Assembly: GCA_905182985.1 (NCBI GenBank)
Contig: CAJJDN010000018.1
Coordinates: 507,926 to 571,925 of the forward strand
Reading direction: 5' to 3'
Source: Paramecium sonneborni
Lineage: Eukaryota > Ciliophora > Oligohymenophorea > Peniculida > Parameciidae
Length of the DNA stretch: 64,000 bases
Shown here: positions 11,207 to 23,987 of the stretch, piece by piece
Layout of the letters: each line of letters starts with the position of its first letter
How positions within the stretch are numbered: position 1 is the stretch's first letter
Made by a program: the position numbers and the translations under genes
Notes under the pieces: generated by a model
What the model was told of the DNA's origin: nothing
Databases searched by the model: none
What the model saw: the letters and a program-made list of their open reading frames with translations, nothing else

Positions 11207-12593
11207 TCATTCACCCCCTAAATTTCTGTAATTAACTCTATTTTTATTATTTCTAGTTCTACGTCTATTATTCAATTATTAATCAGAATTCTAATAATAA
11301 TTTGAAAACTCATTTACTTTCTCTTCATATACTAATTATACTTATTACTATTATTATGGTACTATCATTTATTTTATTATTGGTGAATCTTATTAACTTT
11401 ATTTTTTCATGTTTTTCTTGCCAGAATTCCTCAGAAAATCAAGATCTGACTTTATTTCATCGTCATATAGATTCAATCGAAATGCTATTAAAATTTATTA
11501 AATTTATAAATTTACTAAATTAAACTTTATTATCTTTGGTGGCAACAAAATTGATATTCTTCTCTCTTATTCTAGCATCCTCACATTCCATTTATACTCT
11601 TTACTTTGGTTAATATTCTTCTGTTATCTTTTCTTATTTCTTCTATTACTGAAACTATTATTATTATTGTTATTGTTTTTTAATTTTAGAACAATTTAAA
11701 CAATAATAAACTTTATTCTCAGTCTCTTCTTTAATATTCTAATTCCTATATTTAGCTTCACAATTTAGATGATTCTATTATATTTCAATTAAAATATACC
11801 CATTTTTCACATTCATCACATTATATCCATTCTTATTCATCCTAATCATATGACCCATTTGAATAGACCTAAAAATCGTAAAAAAATTTTCCAATACCTA
11901 TTCACAAAAATCACAAAAATTTCCACGATTATACATTCTCAAACATTTCTCACAGAATTAAAGTGTCTCTCCTTTCTTTGACTTAGTCTTACGATCTCCT
12001 CTGTTATTGCATTTAGAATTATGGCATTTCTAAAATTAAGGGGGGTCATCATCTTCAACAGTAATTGGATTTTGCAAAGTATTATTTTTCATCTGACCCA
12101 TCATTCCTAATTAGCAGAATAACTAATTCTAATGGAACGGACTCATGATATTACTATTTATCTAAAAGCTTTTCTATAAAAGTTTCATATAATCAATCTA
12201 ATTTCTTGCACCTCCCAAACCTATGTAAAAATAAGCTAATTCAAATAACTATAAGGTCACAATAATGTAATTGATGTAGAATTGATGATATCTTACCACG
12301 ATTAAAATTGATCAGATCTTGCTATTATGAGGTTCTATTAAGATTGTCCTAAAACTATTGAAAGATGCTAGGATATGTTAATGTTTTCAAGTTGCTACTC
12401 AAAAGATTCGTTAAAATTTATTGCTATCTAAAATAAGTAATTAATTGCCAAATATATGATTTGTGCATATGAAGTAATATAGTATTGAAAATATGAAGTT
12501 AGAAGTTTACCTTAACTAATGCTAATACTCTTCAAGTTAGGCTGGAGTTAGTTGCTGCAATAAAGAATTTTAGTTATTCAATCCAGAGTTCAT
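11207..12593 (-). CDS. PHD-like zinc-finger protein
   Basis: The minus-strand gene has a Gln/Asn-rich N-terminus (MNSGLNNQNSLLQQLTPAQL) and several short introns, one of 31 nt near 11500. The central region carries Cys pairs: CHNSKCNN, CEKCLRMYNRGNFCDFCEQ, then WIQCDECEKWVYFNCE and YYCLNCSK. The CDECEKW...C core is the usual start of a PHD finger, so reading of histone tails is a reasonable role. The C-terminal region is basic and ends VNYRNLGGE. Exons between 12150 and 12540 are only partly resolved, so the exact N-terminal sequence is uncertain. Confidence 0.72.
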
Positions 12594-13098
12594 ATTATTT
12601 TAATGATAGTTTAAATTAAATCGCTCAACCCTATTTAATCATAATTTAAACACTAAGAACTGTCTTATTTATTATAATATAAAATCATATAAAAACACCC
12701 AGAAAAATAAAATTCTCTTCTTTTATTCTTTTTAAAAATACTATTATTATAAATATTTTATTAATTACATTTCAATCTTTATGTATAATTAAGAAAAATT
12801 AATGAAATAATCAATGTTTTATTTTTTGAAAACAATAAATATTTCTTTTTTTAAAGTAAATTCATTAATTAATTTTAAGGATGATACTTATAAATCATTA
12901 TAAACTACTAATACTCTGATTTACTTATTTTTGATTTGTAATAAATTTGTTCTTAAATATTTGGGGCTAAAAATATCAATAATGTTGGAATTTATTTAAA
13001 TGAATAAGAGAAATGTTATTAGAATCTTAATCCTGACAAGTAAATTAAAATGAATATTGAATATTAAATAATAAATATTATTGATAAATTTTGTTAAA
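12594..13098. other. Intergenic spacer with divergent promoters
   Basis: About 500 bp of A+T-rich sequence between the divergent starts of the zinc-finger gene (minus) and the Rab gene (plus). I see no convincing frame, RNA gene or repeat. Both promoters must lie here, but no specific element can be named. Confidence 0.6.
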
Positions 13099-13808
13099 AT
13101 GTCAAATGGATATTACGATTGGTTAGTGAAGGTAATAGTATTGGGAGATTCAGGAGTAGGAAAGACAAATATCCTGACTCAATATTGTGATCAAAAATTT
13201 TCATAAAATTACATGGCAACAATAGGCGTTGATTTTAAGATAAAAACAATCACTGTACAATTGATAAATATGCTAAAAAGGTTGAAGATAAGAAAATCAA
13301 ATTATAAATTTGGGACACAGCAGGATAGGAAAGGTTTAGAAACATAACTTAAACGTACTATAAGGGTGCATTTGGAATAATTTTTGTATATTCCATCGTC
13401 GATAGAAATTCTTTCAATAATGTTGAAACTTGGATAAAATCTATAACTGAGAATACAACTGATGAAGTGTAATATGCAATAATAATCCCTTAAGTTGTTC
13501 AATTTTAGTCGGTAATAAAATGGATTCTCAAGATAGAAGGGTTTAATCATCAGAAGGTTAAGCATTAGCAACAAAGTATAAAATGCCATTCATAGAGACC
13601 AGTGCATTAGAAAATAAAAATATATGTAATTGGAAAAAACTAATAAAATATAGAAAACATTTTCGATATACTAGGATTAAATTTGAAGAAAAGATTAGAA
13701 AATGAAGGTTAAAAAGCCCCAGTGAATGCTGAGCGCTAATCAAGTTAATTCAAACTAAATTAGGATTCTGCTTAGCCACAACCAGCACAATCTTCTTGCA
13801 ATTGTTGA
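13099..13808 (+). CDS. Rab-family small GTPase
   Basis: A complete 209-residue frame with three introns of 26, 26 and 28 nt. All GTPase motifs are present: P-loop GDSGVGKTN, switch I with [24 protein letters not shown] and ETSA. It ends in CNC, a CXC geranylgeranylation signal typical of Rabs, so it should cycle on membranes and direct vesicle traffic. The switch II sequence WDTAGQERFRNIT is Rab-type. The hypervariable tail is Gln-rich ([12 protein letters not shown]). The subfamily is uncertain; Rab1/8-like by general appearance. It converges with the RCC1-like gene, with 105 bp between the stops. Confidence 0.95.
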
Positions 13809-13913
13809 AAATGGTTTTTTTACAATTTATATAACATATAAAGATTATAAAAAAATAAAGGTATTATTTATATAAAAATTTAATTGTATTTTTTTAAGAC
13901 AAATAAAATAAAC

Positions 13914-15165
13914 TCATTTTTAGTTAACAATTGCAAAAGAGTGACTTCCTCCACATGCAATTTTTATTACATTTTCCATGACTAATAAAGGAGAGAATCT
14001 ACTACTATTAGGAGATTCTGTTTCAGAACCTCTTCCCAATTAACCTTCTTTTCCTCTTCCATGCATATAGAGTTTATTATTACTAATGATACCAACATGA
14101 GCTTATCCACATGAAACTTTATCTATATTTTAATCAAATTAAATTTTATGAGGTGTTGGAATATCTTATTTGCTAGGTGTTCCTAATTAACCATCTCCTC
14201 CAAAACCCCAAGTATATAATACACCTTCTGTACTTAGAGCACCAATGAATTACTCACCACATGAAAATTATTTTATTTTTGGTAATCCTTTTATTTATTA
14301 TGGTATTTATATTACTGAAGGACTTGGAGTTCCTAATTATCCAAAGTAATTACTACCCCATGCAAACATACTATATTTATTTTTCATTTATACTTTCCAT
14401 CTGAATCTAATGCAACACTGAAATCAGTACCACTATCAATTTACACGATATTTCTTAAACTTTGTAATTATTTAAATTCTAATTATTCAATATTTTTTGT
14501 TTCAAATCCTAGTATACCTTTCTTATTCAATCCTACTGAATAAACATTACCATCTTCTGATAATATTATAGTAAATTGATCTCCTAAAGCTACTTATTGT
14601 ACTTTAAAATTTAATTTTACTAATTCTGGTAATTTAGCTGATCCTAAATTCTTTTAATATTCATATTTTTCTCTTGATGGTAATTTGGCTGAATTATCAA
14701 ATGAATGACCGAGTTTACCATGATCCTAATTACCCCAAGTATATAATTATCCATCTGTGCTTATTGCAGCCATATGATAATTCCCACATGCAACAAATTT
14801 AAAATCCAAATGTTTTAAACATTCAACCAATGTAGGAATATTAATGTTTTCAACCTATCCATTTCCTAATAAACCAAATTTTGATCTTCCCCATGTATAC
14901 AATTTTCCAGATTTATCAATTGCTGCAGAAACACTAGATCTACATGCTACAAATAAAACATTTTAAATTGGAACTAATTAAGGGGAATATTGTGATATGG
15001 AATTTCCAATCCCTAATTATCCAAAATTATTCCATCCCTTAATATATTTTATTTTATTACCCATGCATATAATTACTCTTAAGAAAATACTAGATTAGAA
15101 GTAAATGTAATAGAAGATCCAATGGCTGCTATTTTAAGACAATTTTAGAAGGTTCTTCTCCACAT
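13914..15165 (-). CDS. RCC1-repeat protein with probable mitochondrial presequence
   Basis: A 401-residue frame with two 23-nt introns. RCC1-type blades recur through the protein: YAWGWNNFGQLGIG, YTWGRSKFGLLGNG, YTWGNQDHGKLGHS, FAWGSNYFGQLG, YTWGFGGDGQLGTP and MHGRGKEGQLGRGS. A seven-bladed propeller is expected. The start ATG at 15165 gives MWRRTFQNCLKIAAIGSSIT, basic and amphipathic without acidic residues, which suggests mitochondrial import. That would make it closer to the mitochondrial RCC1L group than to the nuclear Ran exchange factor. Its start lies 80 bp past the stop of the aminolevulinate synthase gene on the same strand, another mitochondrial protein. Confidence 0.88.
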
Positions 15166-15244
15166 TTAATAATTATATTTATTATATGATTATTTGGGGA
15201 TAAGTATTATTTTTGTGTTTTATTTTAATGGAAATAATTTACTA

Positions 15245-16842
15245 TCATTAGAAAATAGCTCTTTATTCTGCTGTGTATTAAGATTCCATTTTTAAATTTA
15301 GACTCTTAAATACACACTCGATAGAATCGACCAACTCATCAATCATTTCTTCTGTATGTAATGGAGTTGGAGAAATACGAAGTATCTCTTATCTAAAAAT
15401 TTAAATACATAATATTACCCTCTAGGAACAGTTGGATAATTTATAGGTTAAATATAGATGTTATATTCGTTAAGTAGTTTTTCAGAAGCTTCCTTACACA
15501 ATAGAGGATCTCCAATAAAAACTGGAACTATATGAGATGCACTATTGAGTGCTGGTATTCCTTTACTTTTGAGTTTAGCTTTAATAAGAGAAGCTACATA
15601 TTAATGTCTTTCTCTAATTTCTGGATGCGTCTTCAAATATTTGACAGACTCCAAACAAGCTGCTGCAATGATTGGAGACATAGAGGTTGAGAATATGAAA
15701 TTACTAGCTGTACTTCTGATAGAATCAACAATTTCTGTGTTTGCTGATACATATCCTCCTGAACATCCAAAGGCTTTACCCAAGGTTCCAGTGACAATAT
15801 CAATATCTTTTTATAATCCTAATTTTTCAGTAACTCCTGCTCCTCTTTCACCATACATACCAACAGCATGAACTTCATCAATAAGAGTAAGAGCATTATA
15901 CTTTTTGGCTAGATTAATAAATTATTAGATAGGTGCTACAGTACCATTCATAGAATAAACAGATTCAAATACTATGACTTTGTTTTATTAAATATCTAAT
16001 TTTATACAATATAAAAATACCTAATTATTTTAATTTTTATTCCAAATCTTAATAATCATTATGTTTAAAAATGATTCTATCTTTTTTAGTTGCTCTCATT
16101 CCTTCGATTAATGAAGCATGATTCTTAGCATCACTTAAGAATGTCACATCCTTTAAAACTTTACCGAGTGTATCCAATGTGGCCATATTGGCAACATAGC
16201 CACTGTTCATAACTAATGCACTATCTTTTCTATGTAAATCAGCTAGTTCTCTCTCCAATTCAACATGGTAAATGCTTGTACCTCCAATATTACGAGTTCC
16301 TCCTGCACCTATTCCTGTTAGATCAATAGCATTTTTAGTGGCTTATGTTACCATTGGATTTTAAGACATTCCTATTATTTTTAGTTTAATATCCTTACCT
16401 AAATAATCATTGCTACACCACAATGTTATTGGTTAGTCACCAGCAGGAGTCTTATTGATAGCTCTTGGGAATTCACCATTTGTTCGTAACAAACTCTTGA
16501 ATTCTCTATATCGTCCTTCATCTTTAATTTACTGAATCACCCCTTTGAATTAGTTACTGTAAAATTAGCTATGATCAATAGGACACTTCTTCGTCTCAGA
16601 TCTAGAAATCTTATTTATATTTACTTCATTTCTTTATAATGAAGATAAGGGCAAAATTTTGTATATTTAGTTATAGCCTGCTCTGATGTCATATTTATAT
16701 TGAATGTCTTTAAGAAGGGACATTTAGTATGTTGCAAAGTTTTCTAATGCAAATTAATACCAACTCTCATATATAAATTTAGTTAAAATGTGTATCCAAT
16801 ATTTATCTAGAACTCAGCATTTAATACACGATATTGCATCAT
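15245..16842 (-). CDS. ALAS: 5-aminolevulinate synthase, mitochondrial
   Basis: This PLP enzyme makes 5-aminolevulinate from glycine and succinyl-CoA, the first step of heme synthesis. About 505 residues with introns of 23, 25 and 31 nt. Recognisable parts are [34 protein letters not shown] (catalytic region), [41 protein letters not shown] with the PLP lysine, and a C-terminus [18 protein letters not shown]. The N-terminal ~90 residues look like a mitochondrial presequence and contain three Cys-Pro pairs (KCPF, FCPY, KCPI), the form of heme-regulatory motifs, so feedback by heme is plausible. ATG at 16842 starts the longest frame. Confidence 0.95.
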
Positions 16843-16880
16843 AATTCATTTATGTCGTTTTTATATTATTATTAGAATTT

Positions 16881-19800
16881 ATGTAAAATTCACTAAGTGA
16901 ATTATAATCTGATCCTTGGTCATCGTATTTACCTTATGATAATAAATATGAACTTCAAGGATGTTGTTTTAAAACTAGACCTAATTGGAGAGACATGAAA
17001 GGTATCAAATCATTAACACAAGATAGAACAATAATTACAAATATTTAAGATCATGATTTACCTGATAATACAATTAGAACTTGTAAATATACACTATGGA
17101 CATTTCTGCCCTTGAATTTAATAGAGTAATTTTCAAAAATGGCAAACATCTACTTCTTAATCGTCGGATATTTAGAAACTATTGATTTAGTCTCCATTAC
17201 TGATGGATAACCTGTTATTTGGTTTCCTTTGTTTGTAGTCATTGCGATTTCAGCATTCAAAGATTTCTTAGAAGATCATAAACGTTACATTTCTGATTAA
17301 GATGAGAATAATAGGTATTCAATTATATTATTCAATTAAGAATAGCGTTAGTTTTGACACCTAACGGATTGATTGAGAAGAAATGGTAACAAATACTTGT
17401 TGGAGATATTATTAGAGTTGAATAAGGAGAATACTTCCCTGCTGATGTAATTGTTGTCAAAACTAGTGAGAAAGGCATTTGTTTCATTGAAACTAAAAAT
17501 TTAGATGGAGAAACTAATCTAAAAATTAAAAAATAACATAAAGCTCTTTAGTTTACAAGAAATCTTAATGATTATCAATTATAAAAAGAACATATCCTAC
17601 TTCATTATGATAAGCCTAATCCTTATTTATATAAATTTAATGGTACTATCACAATGTATCCTGAACACAATTTCAGCGACGGAGAACAATCGAGAGATTC
17701 TATTATTAATTATGATGCTTAACATAGAAAAGTTTATCAACTAGATGAAGTCAATTTTATTCTAAGAGGGTGTTCATTAAGAAATACTCACTGGATATAT
17801 GGATTAGTTGTTTATACTGGATTTGATACTAAGATCATGTTAAATTCAACTAAGGCTAGACCTAAGTCAAGTACTTTAGAATCATTAATGAATTTCTTTA
17901 TTATTCTAGTATTTTTTATGTAAAATATATCTCAAAATAAATAGATAATTAGTTATATGCTTATTTTCAGCATAATATTCAGTCTTTTGGTAATTAGATA
18001 ATTTTATGGATATTCCTTATCTTGAATTAGATGAAAATGATCTATAAACTAATATTGTTTTTAGAACCATGGAAAGATGGGGAACTTGGTTATTAATTTA
18101 TACTAATTTTGTCCCAATCTCTTTATTAGTGACTTTAGAAATGGTATGAAAATAATTTGGTATCTAGTGTAGGTTAAATATTTACAAGGTATCATGATAG
18201 AAAATGATAAATAGTGTATGTCTTAAAATCAAAAAACTGAAGTGCAAACTTCTAATCTAAATGAAGAATTAGGAAATGTTAAATATATGTTTACTGATAA
18301 AACAGGAACTATTACAAAAAATTTAATGGAATTCAAAACAATATCCATTTTTGGTAAATCATATGGGATGGTAAACAATCGAAGTTAAATTTTAAATTCT
18401 GATGACCTTATTAAGAGACCTGAAGTAACTAATGTTGACTTTAAAGATAAATAACTTTTTAATGATTTAAAATAGAATGATGATCATTCTAGAAGGATTA
18501 TAGAATATTTTCTACATCTTGCTTTATGTCACACTATCTTAGTCGAATATGAATAAGGCAAAATTAAGTATAATGCATCTTCTCCAGATGAATTAGCATT
18601 ATTAATGGGAGCTAAATTTTGTGGGTTTGAATATATTGGTTTAGACGATGGAATGATGATGGTGAAGTATAAAGATTAGTTGTTAAAGTATAAGTTATTA
18701 CAGGTTTTAGAATTTACTTCAGCAAGAAAAAGAATGTCTGTAATTGTTTAAGACTAAAATAATTAAATTATATTATTATGTAAAGGAGCTGATTCTATGA
18801 TAATAAATTTATTAGATAAATAAAATGCTTAAAATTAAGAATTATTGTAAATTACAGAGTAACATTTAGAATAATATGCAGAAAAAGGATTAAGAACTTT
18901 ATTGTTAGCATAAAAAGATTTAAGCCAATAATAATATGATGAATGGATTATGAAATATTTACAAGCAGGTTTATAAACCATTAACAGAGATGAACTATTG
19001 TTAAGTTTATAAGATTAAATAGAAAATAATCTAGTCTTAATTGGAGGAACTGGAATTGAAGATAAATTATAAGATGATGTTGGTATTACAATGTAGAAAA
19101 TATTGAATTCAGGCATTAAAATATGGGTATTAACAGGAGATAAGTTAGAAACTGCAATAAATATTAGTTATGCTTGTAATTTATTAAGTGATTCATAATA
19201 AAAAATAGTAATTTCAGCAGATGATTAATTTGAAGCATAATTTAAAATAAATTAAGGTTTAGATATGATAAAATCTTAATTCTAAAATCTTTCAACTGCT
19301 TTGATAATATCAGGTGATTCATTGATTCATTTAGATGAAAAGCATCTTATTAAATTTATAGAATTGGCTAAATAATGTCATACTGTAATAGCTTGCAGAG
19401 TATCACCAAAATAGAAATAAGAATTAGTACAATTAGTAAAAGATAATATACATAATATTGTAACAATGGCAGTAGGAGATGGAGCAAATGATGTTAATAT
19501 GATAACTGCTGCAAATATAGGAATAGGAATAAAAGGTGTAGAAGGTAATTAAGCAGCAAGAGCAGCAGATTATTCTATTGGTGAATTCAAAATCTTATAA
19601 TAATTATTACTTTATCATGGAAGAGAATGTTACAGGAGAAATCAAGTTCTTGTTGGATATAACTTCTATAAAAATCTACTGATTGTATTACCACATTTTT
19701 GGTTCTCATTTTATAATGGATTTTCACCTCTCAATTTGTATGATCCATGGCTTTATCAATTTTATAATATGTTTTATACAAGTGTACCTATTATGATATA

Positions 19801-20572
19801 TGCAATCTTAGATTAATAATATTCATCTAATTTTCTTTTATAAAGTATATTATTTATTTATTTATCTTTAGATCCATAGCTCTATTAAACAACTAATAAA
19901 GTAAATCTGATGACTTTCTTTTTTTGGTTTTGTTCAGGTGGAATGCAATCAGCAATTGTCATTTATATAGTTTTTCCATCTATGGAATTAACAAGTATTG
20001 ATAAAGAAGGAAGAATCCTCTTTCTTTCATCAGTAGGCATGGCTTTATTCTGTTATGCAATTATAATTGTGAATCTGAAAGTCTTTGTCTTCTCTTATAT
20101 GAATTCTATAGGATCTGTACTATCCATATTTGGTTCAATCATTCTTTATTTGCTTACTTATATGTTTTTATCATCATTTACAAATAAATTAGACATTTCA
20201 CATACATTTATCCATTTGTTTTCAAATGTTTAATTTTATTTTATTTTGAGTGGAATTATTGTTTTGACAATCCTTTCTGATTTAGCACTTTCAAGATGGT
20301 CTATATTTTCAGAATAATAATTATTTGAAATCCGTAAAATAAGAGACAAATAAGAACCTGCTTCATCAGAGAAATCTAGATTTGGAAGTAGTCCTCCTTC
20401 ATCTATGATACCTCCTAATAAATTTGATAATCTATTCTATGAAGAAGATGAATATGATGATACATCTGCACTTCTACCTGTTAAACCAGTTAAAAGTAGA
20501 AAATATACTGGTTATGCTTTTGCTTAATAAGAAAAAAAGCTTGATGAAGCTCTTAGAAATGCAGAAAATTGA
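16881..20572 (+). CDS. P4-type ATPase (phospholipid flippase)
   Basis: A long frame of about 1,190 residues with several short introns (one of 26 nt near 17315). Flippase hallmarks: N-terminal [30 protein letters not shown] in the actuator domain, phosphorylation site [11 protein letters not shown], nucleotide-binding KGADSMI, and [10 protein letters not shown] in the hinge, followed by a cluster of C-terminal membrane helices (16881 start [17 protein letters not shown]). P4-ATPases move aminophospholipids to the cytosolic leaflet and support vesicle budding. The gene starts 38 bp from the divergent aminolevulinate synthase start and ends 45 bp before the convergent Yip1 gene. Confidence 0.95.
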
Positions 20573-20617
20573 AAAATGAATTATTTTTCATCAATATGTA
20601 AATATATTTATTTAATT

Positions 20618-21398
20618 TCATTTATTTACATATGAAAAGAAAACCAATTTGTAAAACAAATAAAGTGCTAATTGCATTGTCACAACTATTCCTATTATTA
20701 TATATTTCTTCTAAATCTATAATTTATCTAGTTCTCTAAATTATAAATATATTATTTACTCTTTTAAATTCACTATTAAAAACAATGATGAATTAGCAAA
20801 TCCATAAACAATTATTAACCATAAGAATAATTCATTTTAAAAATAACACAATATGGTTATAGGTAATAAGGTTGACATAGAATATCCATATAAACAAATG
20901 GTTTAAAAGAAACTTAAATCAACTCCCAAAAACTTCATTACACCAGCTAAAATTATAGGAGTTCCAAATGCTATTATATAAAGTAAAGCAGTTGCTTATG
21001 GAACATAGCTAATTACAAAGGATTGATTTTCTTTTTCTTCATCTATTTATCTTAAATTGGCTATTGCTGTTATCAAAAAAATTAAGGTAGCATTTATCCA
21101 AATAGGTCCCCACCTAAAATTTAAAATAAATAAATACAAATCTGGATTTCCTCTAATCAAATTCAAAAAGTCTGGTCTTAATGGTAAAAATGTACCTTGA
21201 ATTCTCTATAATACATCTGTTTCAGTCACATTGAAGTAAGGAGTATAAAATCTAGAATGATTATATAAATATTTACTAAATTGTCAAAAAGGCACAATAT
21301 CCTTATTAATTTTTATTTCCTTCATTGTTATTTTAAATAGGATATTCTTTATTAGCTTATTTTTATTCATCTGTTTAGTTTTAAATTCCAAAATCCAT
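20618..21398 (-). CDS. Yip1-family membrane protein
   Basis: 251 residues with one 25-nt intron. A hydrophilic Gln/Asn-rich N-terminus (MDFGIQNQTDEQKQANKEYP) is followed by TPYFNVTETDVLQRI, DLYLFILNFRWGPIWI and about five hydrophobic helices, including LLYIIAFGTPIILAGVMKF and GYSMSTLLPITILCYF. The layout and the GYSMSTLLP segment match Yip1/YIPF proteins (YIPF1/2-like), Golgi/ER membrane proteins that work with Rab GTPases in vesicle formation. A Rab gene lies 7 kb away, but proximity probably has no meaning in this genome. Confidence 0.88.
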
Positions 21399-21426
21399 TT
21401 TATATTTCAATTAATAATTTATAAAT

Positions 21427-22160
21427 ATGGTATATATTTATATTGACATACTTCATAAGAAATTAAGAAGCATTTTAAATTTACATAAGATGTATTAGAT
21501 CCATCAAATTATGCAAAATTTTGTGAAATTAAACTTTACATAGATTAATATAATGATGATCATATAGATTAATTAAATATTTAAGAGATTATTGGAACTA
21601 ATTTTATAATGGAAAATGATTTAAAAGCATTATAAATTGTATGGGAATCAGATCACAGACCTAAAGAAATTTTAGATGAAATAAAAGCTAGAGAAATGAG
21701 ATGTAAAGATAGAGCTTTTATATAAAAATCATCTTAATTAACTAAAGGTGTATTTTAGGAGAAAAAACAAGAATCAATTAAAGAATATGAAAAAAGTGTC
21801 AATTTTGGATTATCGTTTATTTTTAGCATATTTGCAAGTGGATTATTAGTTTATTATCTTGGGATATGTTTCTTTTAATTTACATACGATTAATCATTAG
21901 CATTAGCTGCATTTTTTTTGATTGGAGCTTTGATAGTAGAAACTGGATTATATATTGTAAAGATAATGAAAGAAGACAGAATAAGAAAAATTAATAAGAA
22001 AATAGAATAACAATCAAAACAAAACATTTCCAACTAAATAAAAAAAAGATTGATTAATTATATAGTTAATTATGTATTTTAACAATAAATCATCATCATT
22101 TAGTAATGCAGAAACCAATACAGATTTAACTATGCCATTTAATTCAATGCTACATATTGA
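21427..22160 (+). CDS. Vma12/TMEM199-like V-ATPase assembly factor
   Basis: After a likely 38-nt intron directly behind ATG 21427, the frame encodes a hydrophilic N-terminal domain (FTQDVLDPSNYAKFCEIKLY) and two closely spaced membrane helices (NFGLSFIFSIFASGLLVYYLG and LAAFFLIGALIVETGLYIVKI). This matches the ER-resident Vma12 family needed to assemble the V-ATPase membrane sector. The last ~40 codons after an eight-A run are not protein-like and overlap the next gene by about 90 bp. A one-base error in that run would place the stop near 22051, so the C-terminus is uncertain. Confidence 0.72.
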
Positions 22161-22798
22161 TTAAATGGCTAAGATGAATAATACAAAGATTCGTTTGTAT
22201 TGTTAATTATCAGAACATGAAGGAAAATTGTATATATTATTTTTATAGATTAGGCCTAACTTTAATGAATTAATATTTGATCCATCAAGTTTGGGAAGAT
22301 ATAAAAATTTTATAGGTGCATCTTCAAAGATTGCTAATTATATCAAATTACTAGACCCAAAGATTAGAAAGAAATTTATTGTTGAAGAAAAATATAATGA
22401 TTATTTGAAGTATATAATTAAAGATTGATATTAAAAGGTAATCAACACACACAAAAAAAGAATGTGATAAAATTAAAGCCTTAATTAATGAACATAATTC
22501 AATCTATACATTTAATCTAAAAGGATTAGCTAGAATATAATATCCTAATAAAGCTAATAAAAAGATTCCTTGTAAAGAGAACTCTATTTCTACTAGAGTT
22601 CATTAAGAATCAAAAGTATTTGAAGAAATTAAAGATATAGATTTAACTAGAATTCATGCAACTTAAAGAGGAAGAAAAGTAAAAGTTAAGCATTTAAAAC
22701 ATAAATAATATTCACAATTGTATTTTAATGATTCTCCAAGAAGTGTTCCTCTGTAACCTATCAAAAGATCTAAAGTGTATTAACCCAATGTTAATTGA
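22072..22798 (+). CDS. Uncharacterised basic protein
   Basis: 232 residues with one 28-nt intron (near 22410). It begins MYFNNKSSSFSNAETNTDL, continues with a mixed helical region (YKNFIGASSKIANYIKLLD) and a Lys/Arg-rich C-terminus (TQRGRKVKVKHLKHKQYS) ending SKVYQPNV. No known motif is recognised. It lies on the same strand between the Vma12-like gene and the gene at 22856, with a 57-bp spacer to the latter. A later in-frame ATG at 22166 is an alternative start that would avoid overlap with the upstream gene. Confidence 0.7.
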
Positions 22799-22823
22799 AT
22801 GTTTACAACATTAAAAAATTATA

Positions 22824-23986
22824 TAAGATTTTTGTATAAATTAATAAAATATTAAATGTAAGAGGAATTATCTTACAATCCTGAAATAGTGAAATCATAA
22901 TTAAGTATGCTTCCTCCAATTGAATAGTTTACATTACAATAATTAGCAAATAAGAGAAAAGTTAATTTCAATATGATGCTCTCATTACCGGTTAATTATT
23001 AAATGTTTATTTGTAGTTTTTATTAAAGGATAAAGCACTGGAAGATCGAAAAGATACTATTGCTATATTTAGAAAGAGAAAATTCGAACCTTTGATAACC
23101 TAAAAGCATAAAATCCCACTTATTAATAGTGGTAGAATTCATTGTACTGAGTTTTGGTCTGATAAATATTAAACAACAGCCTTACGTGATTCACATATTG
23201 AAAAAAATTTAAATAAGTATAAATAAATAATCAAAACTAACATTCAAGAATATTTAGTTAAATTTGAAATCTAAGCTAAAGAATAATTGGAAGAAGCACG
23301 CAAGTATTTATTAAAATAATAAAGTATCAAATATTCTGAAATTTTTAAAAAATAACCTTCAATTTCTGAAGATGATTTTGTACCTACAATGAACGAGTTA
23401 AATGTAAGTTAATGTACATAGGATGAAATATTTAACTTTTATAGGGAACCAAAGAAATATAATTTATCTTAAATGCCAAAAACTAGTTTGCGTAATCTAG
23501 ACAAGATAATTAGTAGTAGTTAAAAGTAGAGTTTCATAGATAAATTTGATAAAGTCATTAGTGTTTGTGATCGATATTCTATTAATTCTAATAAGCATTC
23601 TCTAAATAATATTAAGTATAATTATATATAGTAATATTAAGTACAATTGGGTATGGTAATATAAAGAAGAGAAAAAGGAATATTTTTGACAGCAAGACAA
23701 GTAGAAGCCATATTAATTGATACTAAATTATAATATATTTATGATCAATAAAGATTATCAGAATGCTGTCTTAACTCTAGAAGAAGATGCGATGCAAGAT
23801 TTTTTTAGATTTAATGTCTTTGGATTACAAAAGTAAGGTTAAAATTTATGTTAGATTATGGTAGTAATTTAATGGGCAGCAGGAGTTTAAGGTTAAGTTT
23901 CTTTTGTTTCTGAAAAGAATTTTAGTATAGAATCTTTCTTTAATTATTCAAATATTTTGGGGCTGTACTTGTTTAATTGAAGCAGA
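22824..23986. repeat. 1,163-bp direct repeat, copy 1
   Basis: The sequence from 22824 to 23986 recurs at 23988-25150 with a constant offset of 1,164 bp. I found no mismatch in the segments I compared line by line. The copies are separated by a single N. The pattern is typical of two overlapping contigs joined without merging the overlap; a real recent tandem duplication is the alternative. Confidence 0.93.
22856..23980 (+). CDS. Uncharacterised helical protein, copy 1
   Basis: About 353 residues, assuming a 26-nt intron and a less certain 37-nt intron. It starts MQEELSYNPEIVKSQLSMLP and holds charged helical stretches (FEIQAKEQLEEARKYLLKQQ) and a C-terminal block with DYQNAVLTLEEDAMQDFF and VSFVSEKNFSIESFF. 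No family is recognised. The whole gene lies inside the 1,163-bp block repeated at 23988-25150, so it appears twice with identical sequence. Confidence 0.7.
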
Positions 23987-23987
23987 N
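23987..23987. other. Ambiguous base (N) at repeat junction
   Basis: The only N noticed in the window. It sits exactly between the two repeat copies, which supports a scaffold join rather than a sequenced junction. Confidence 0.95.
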
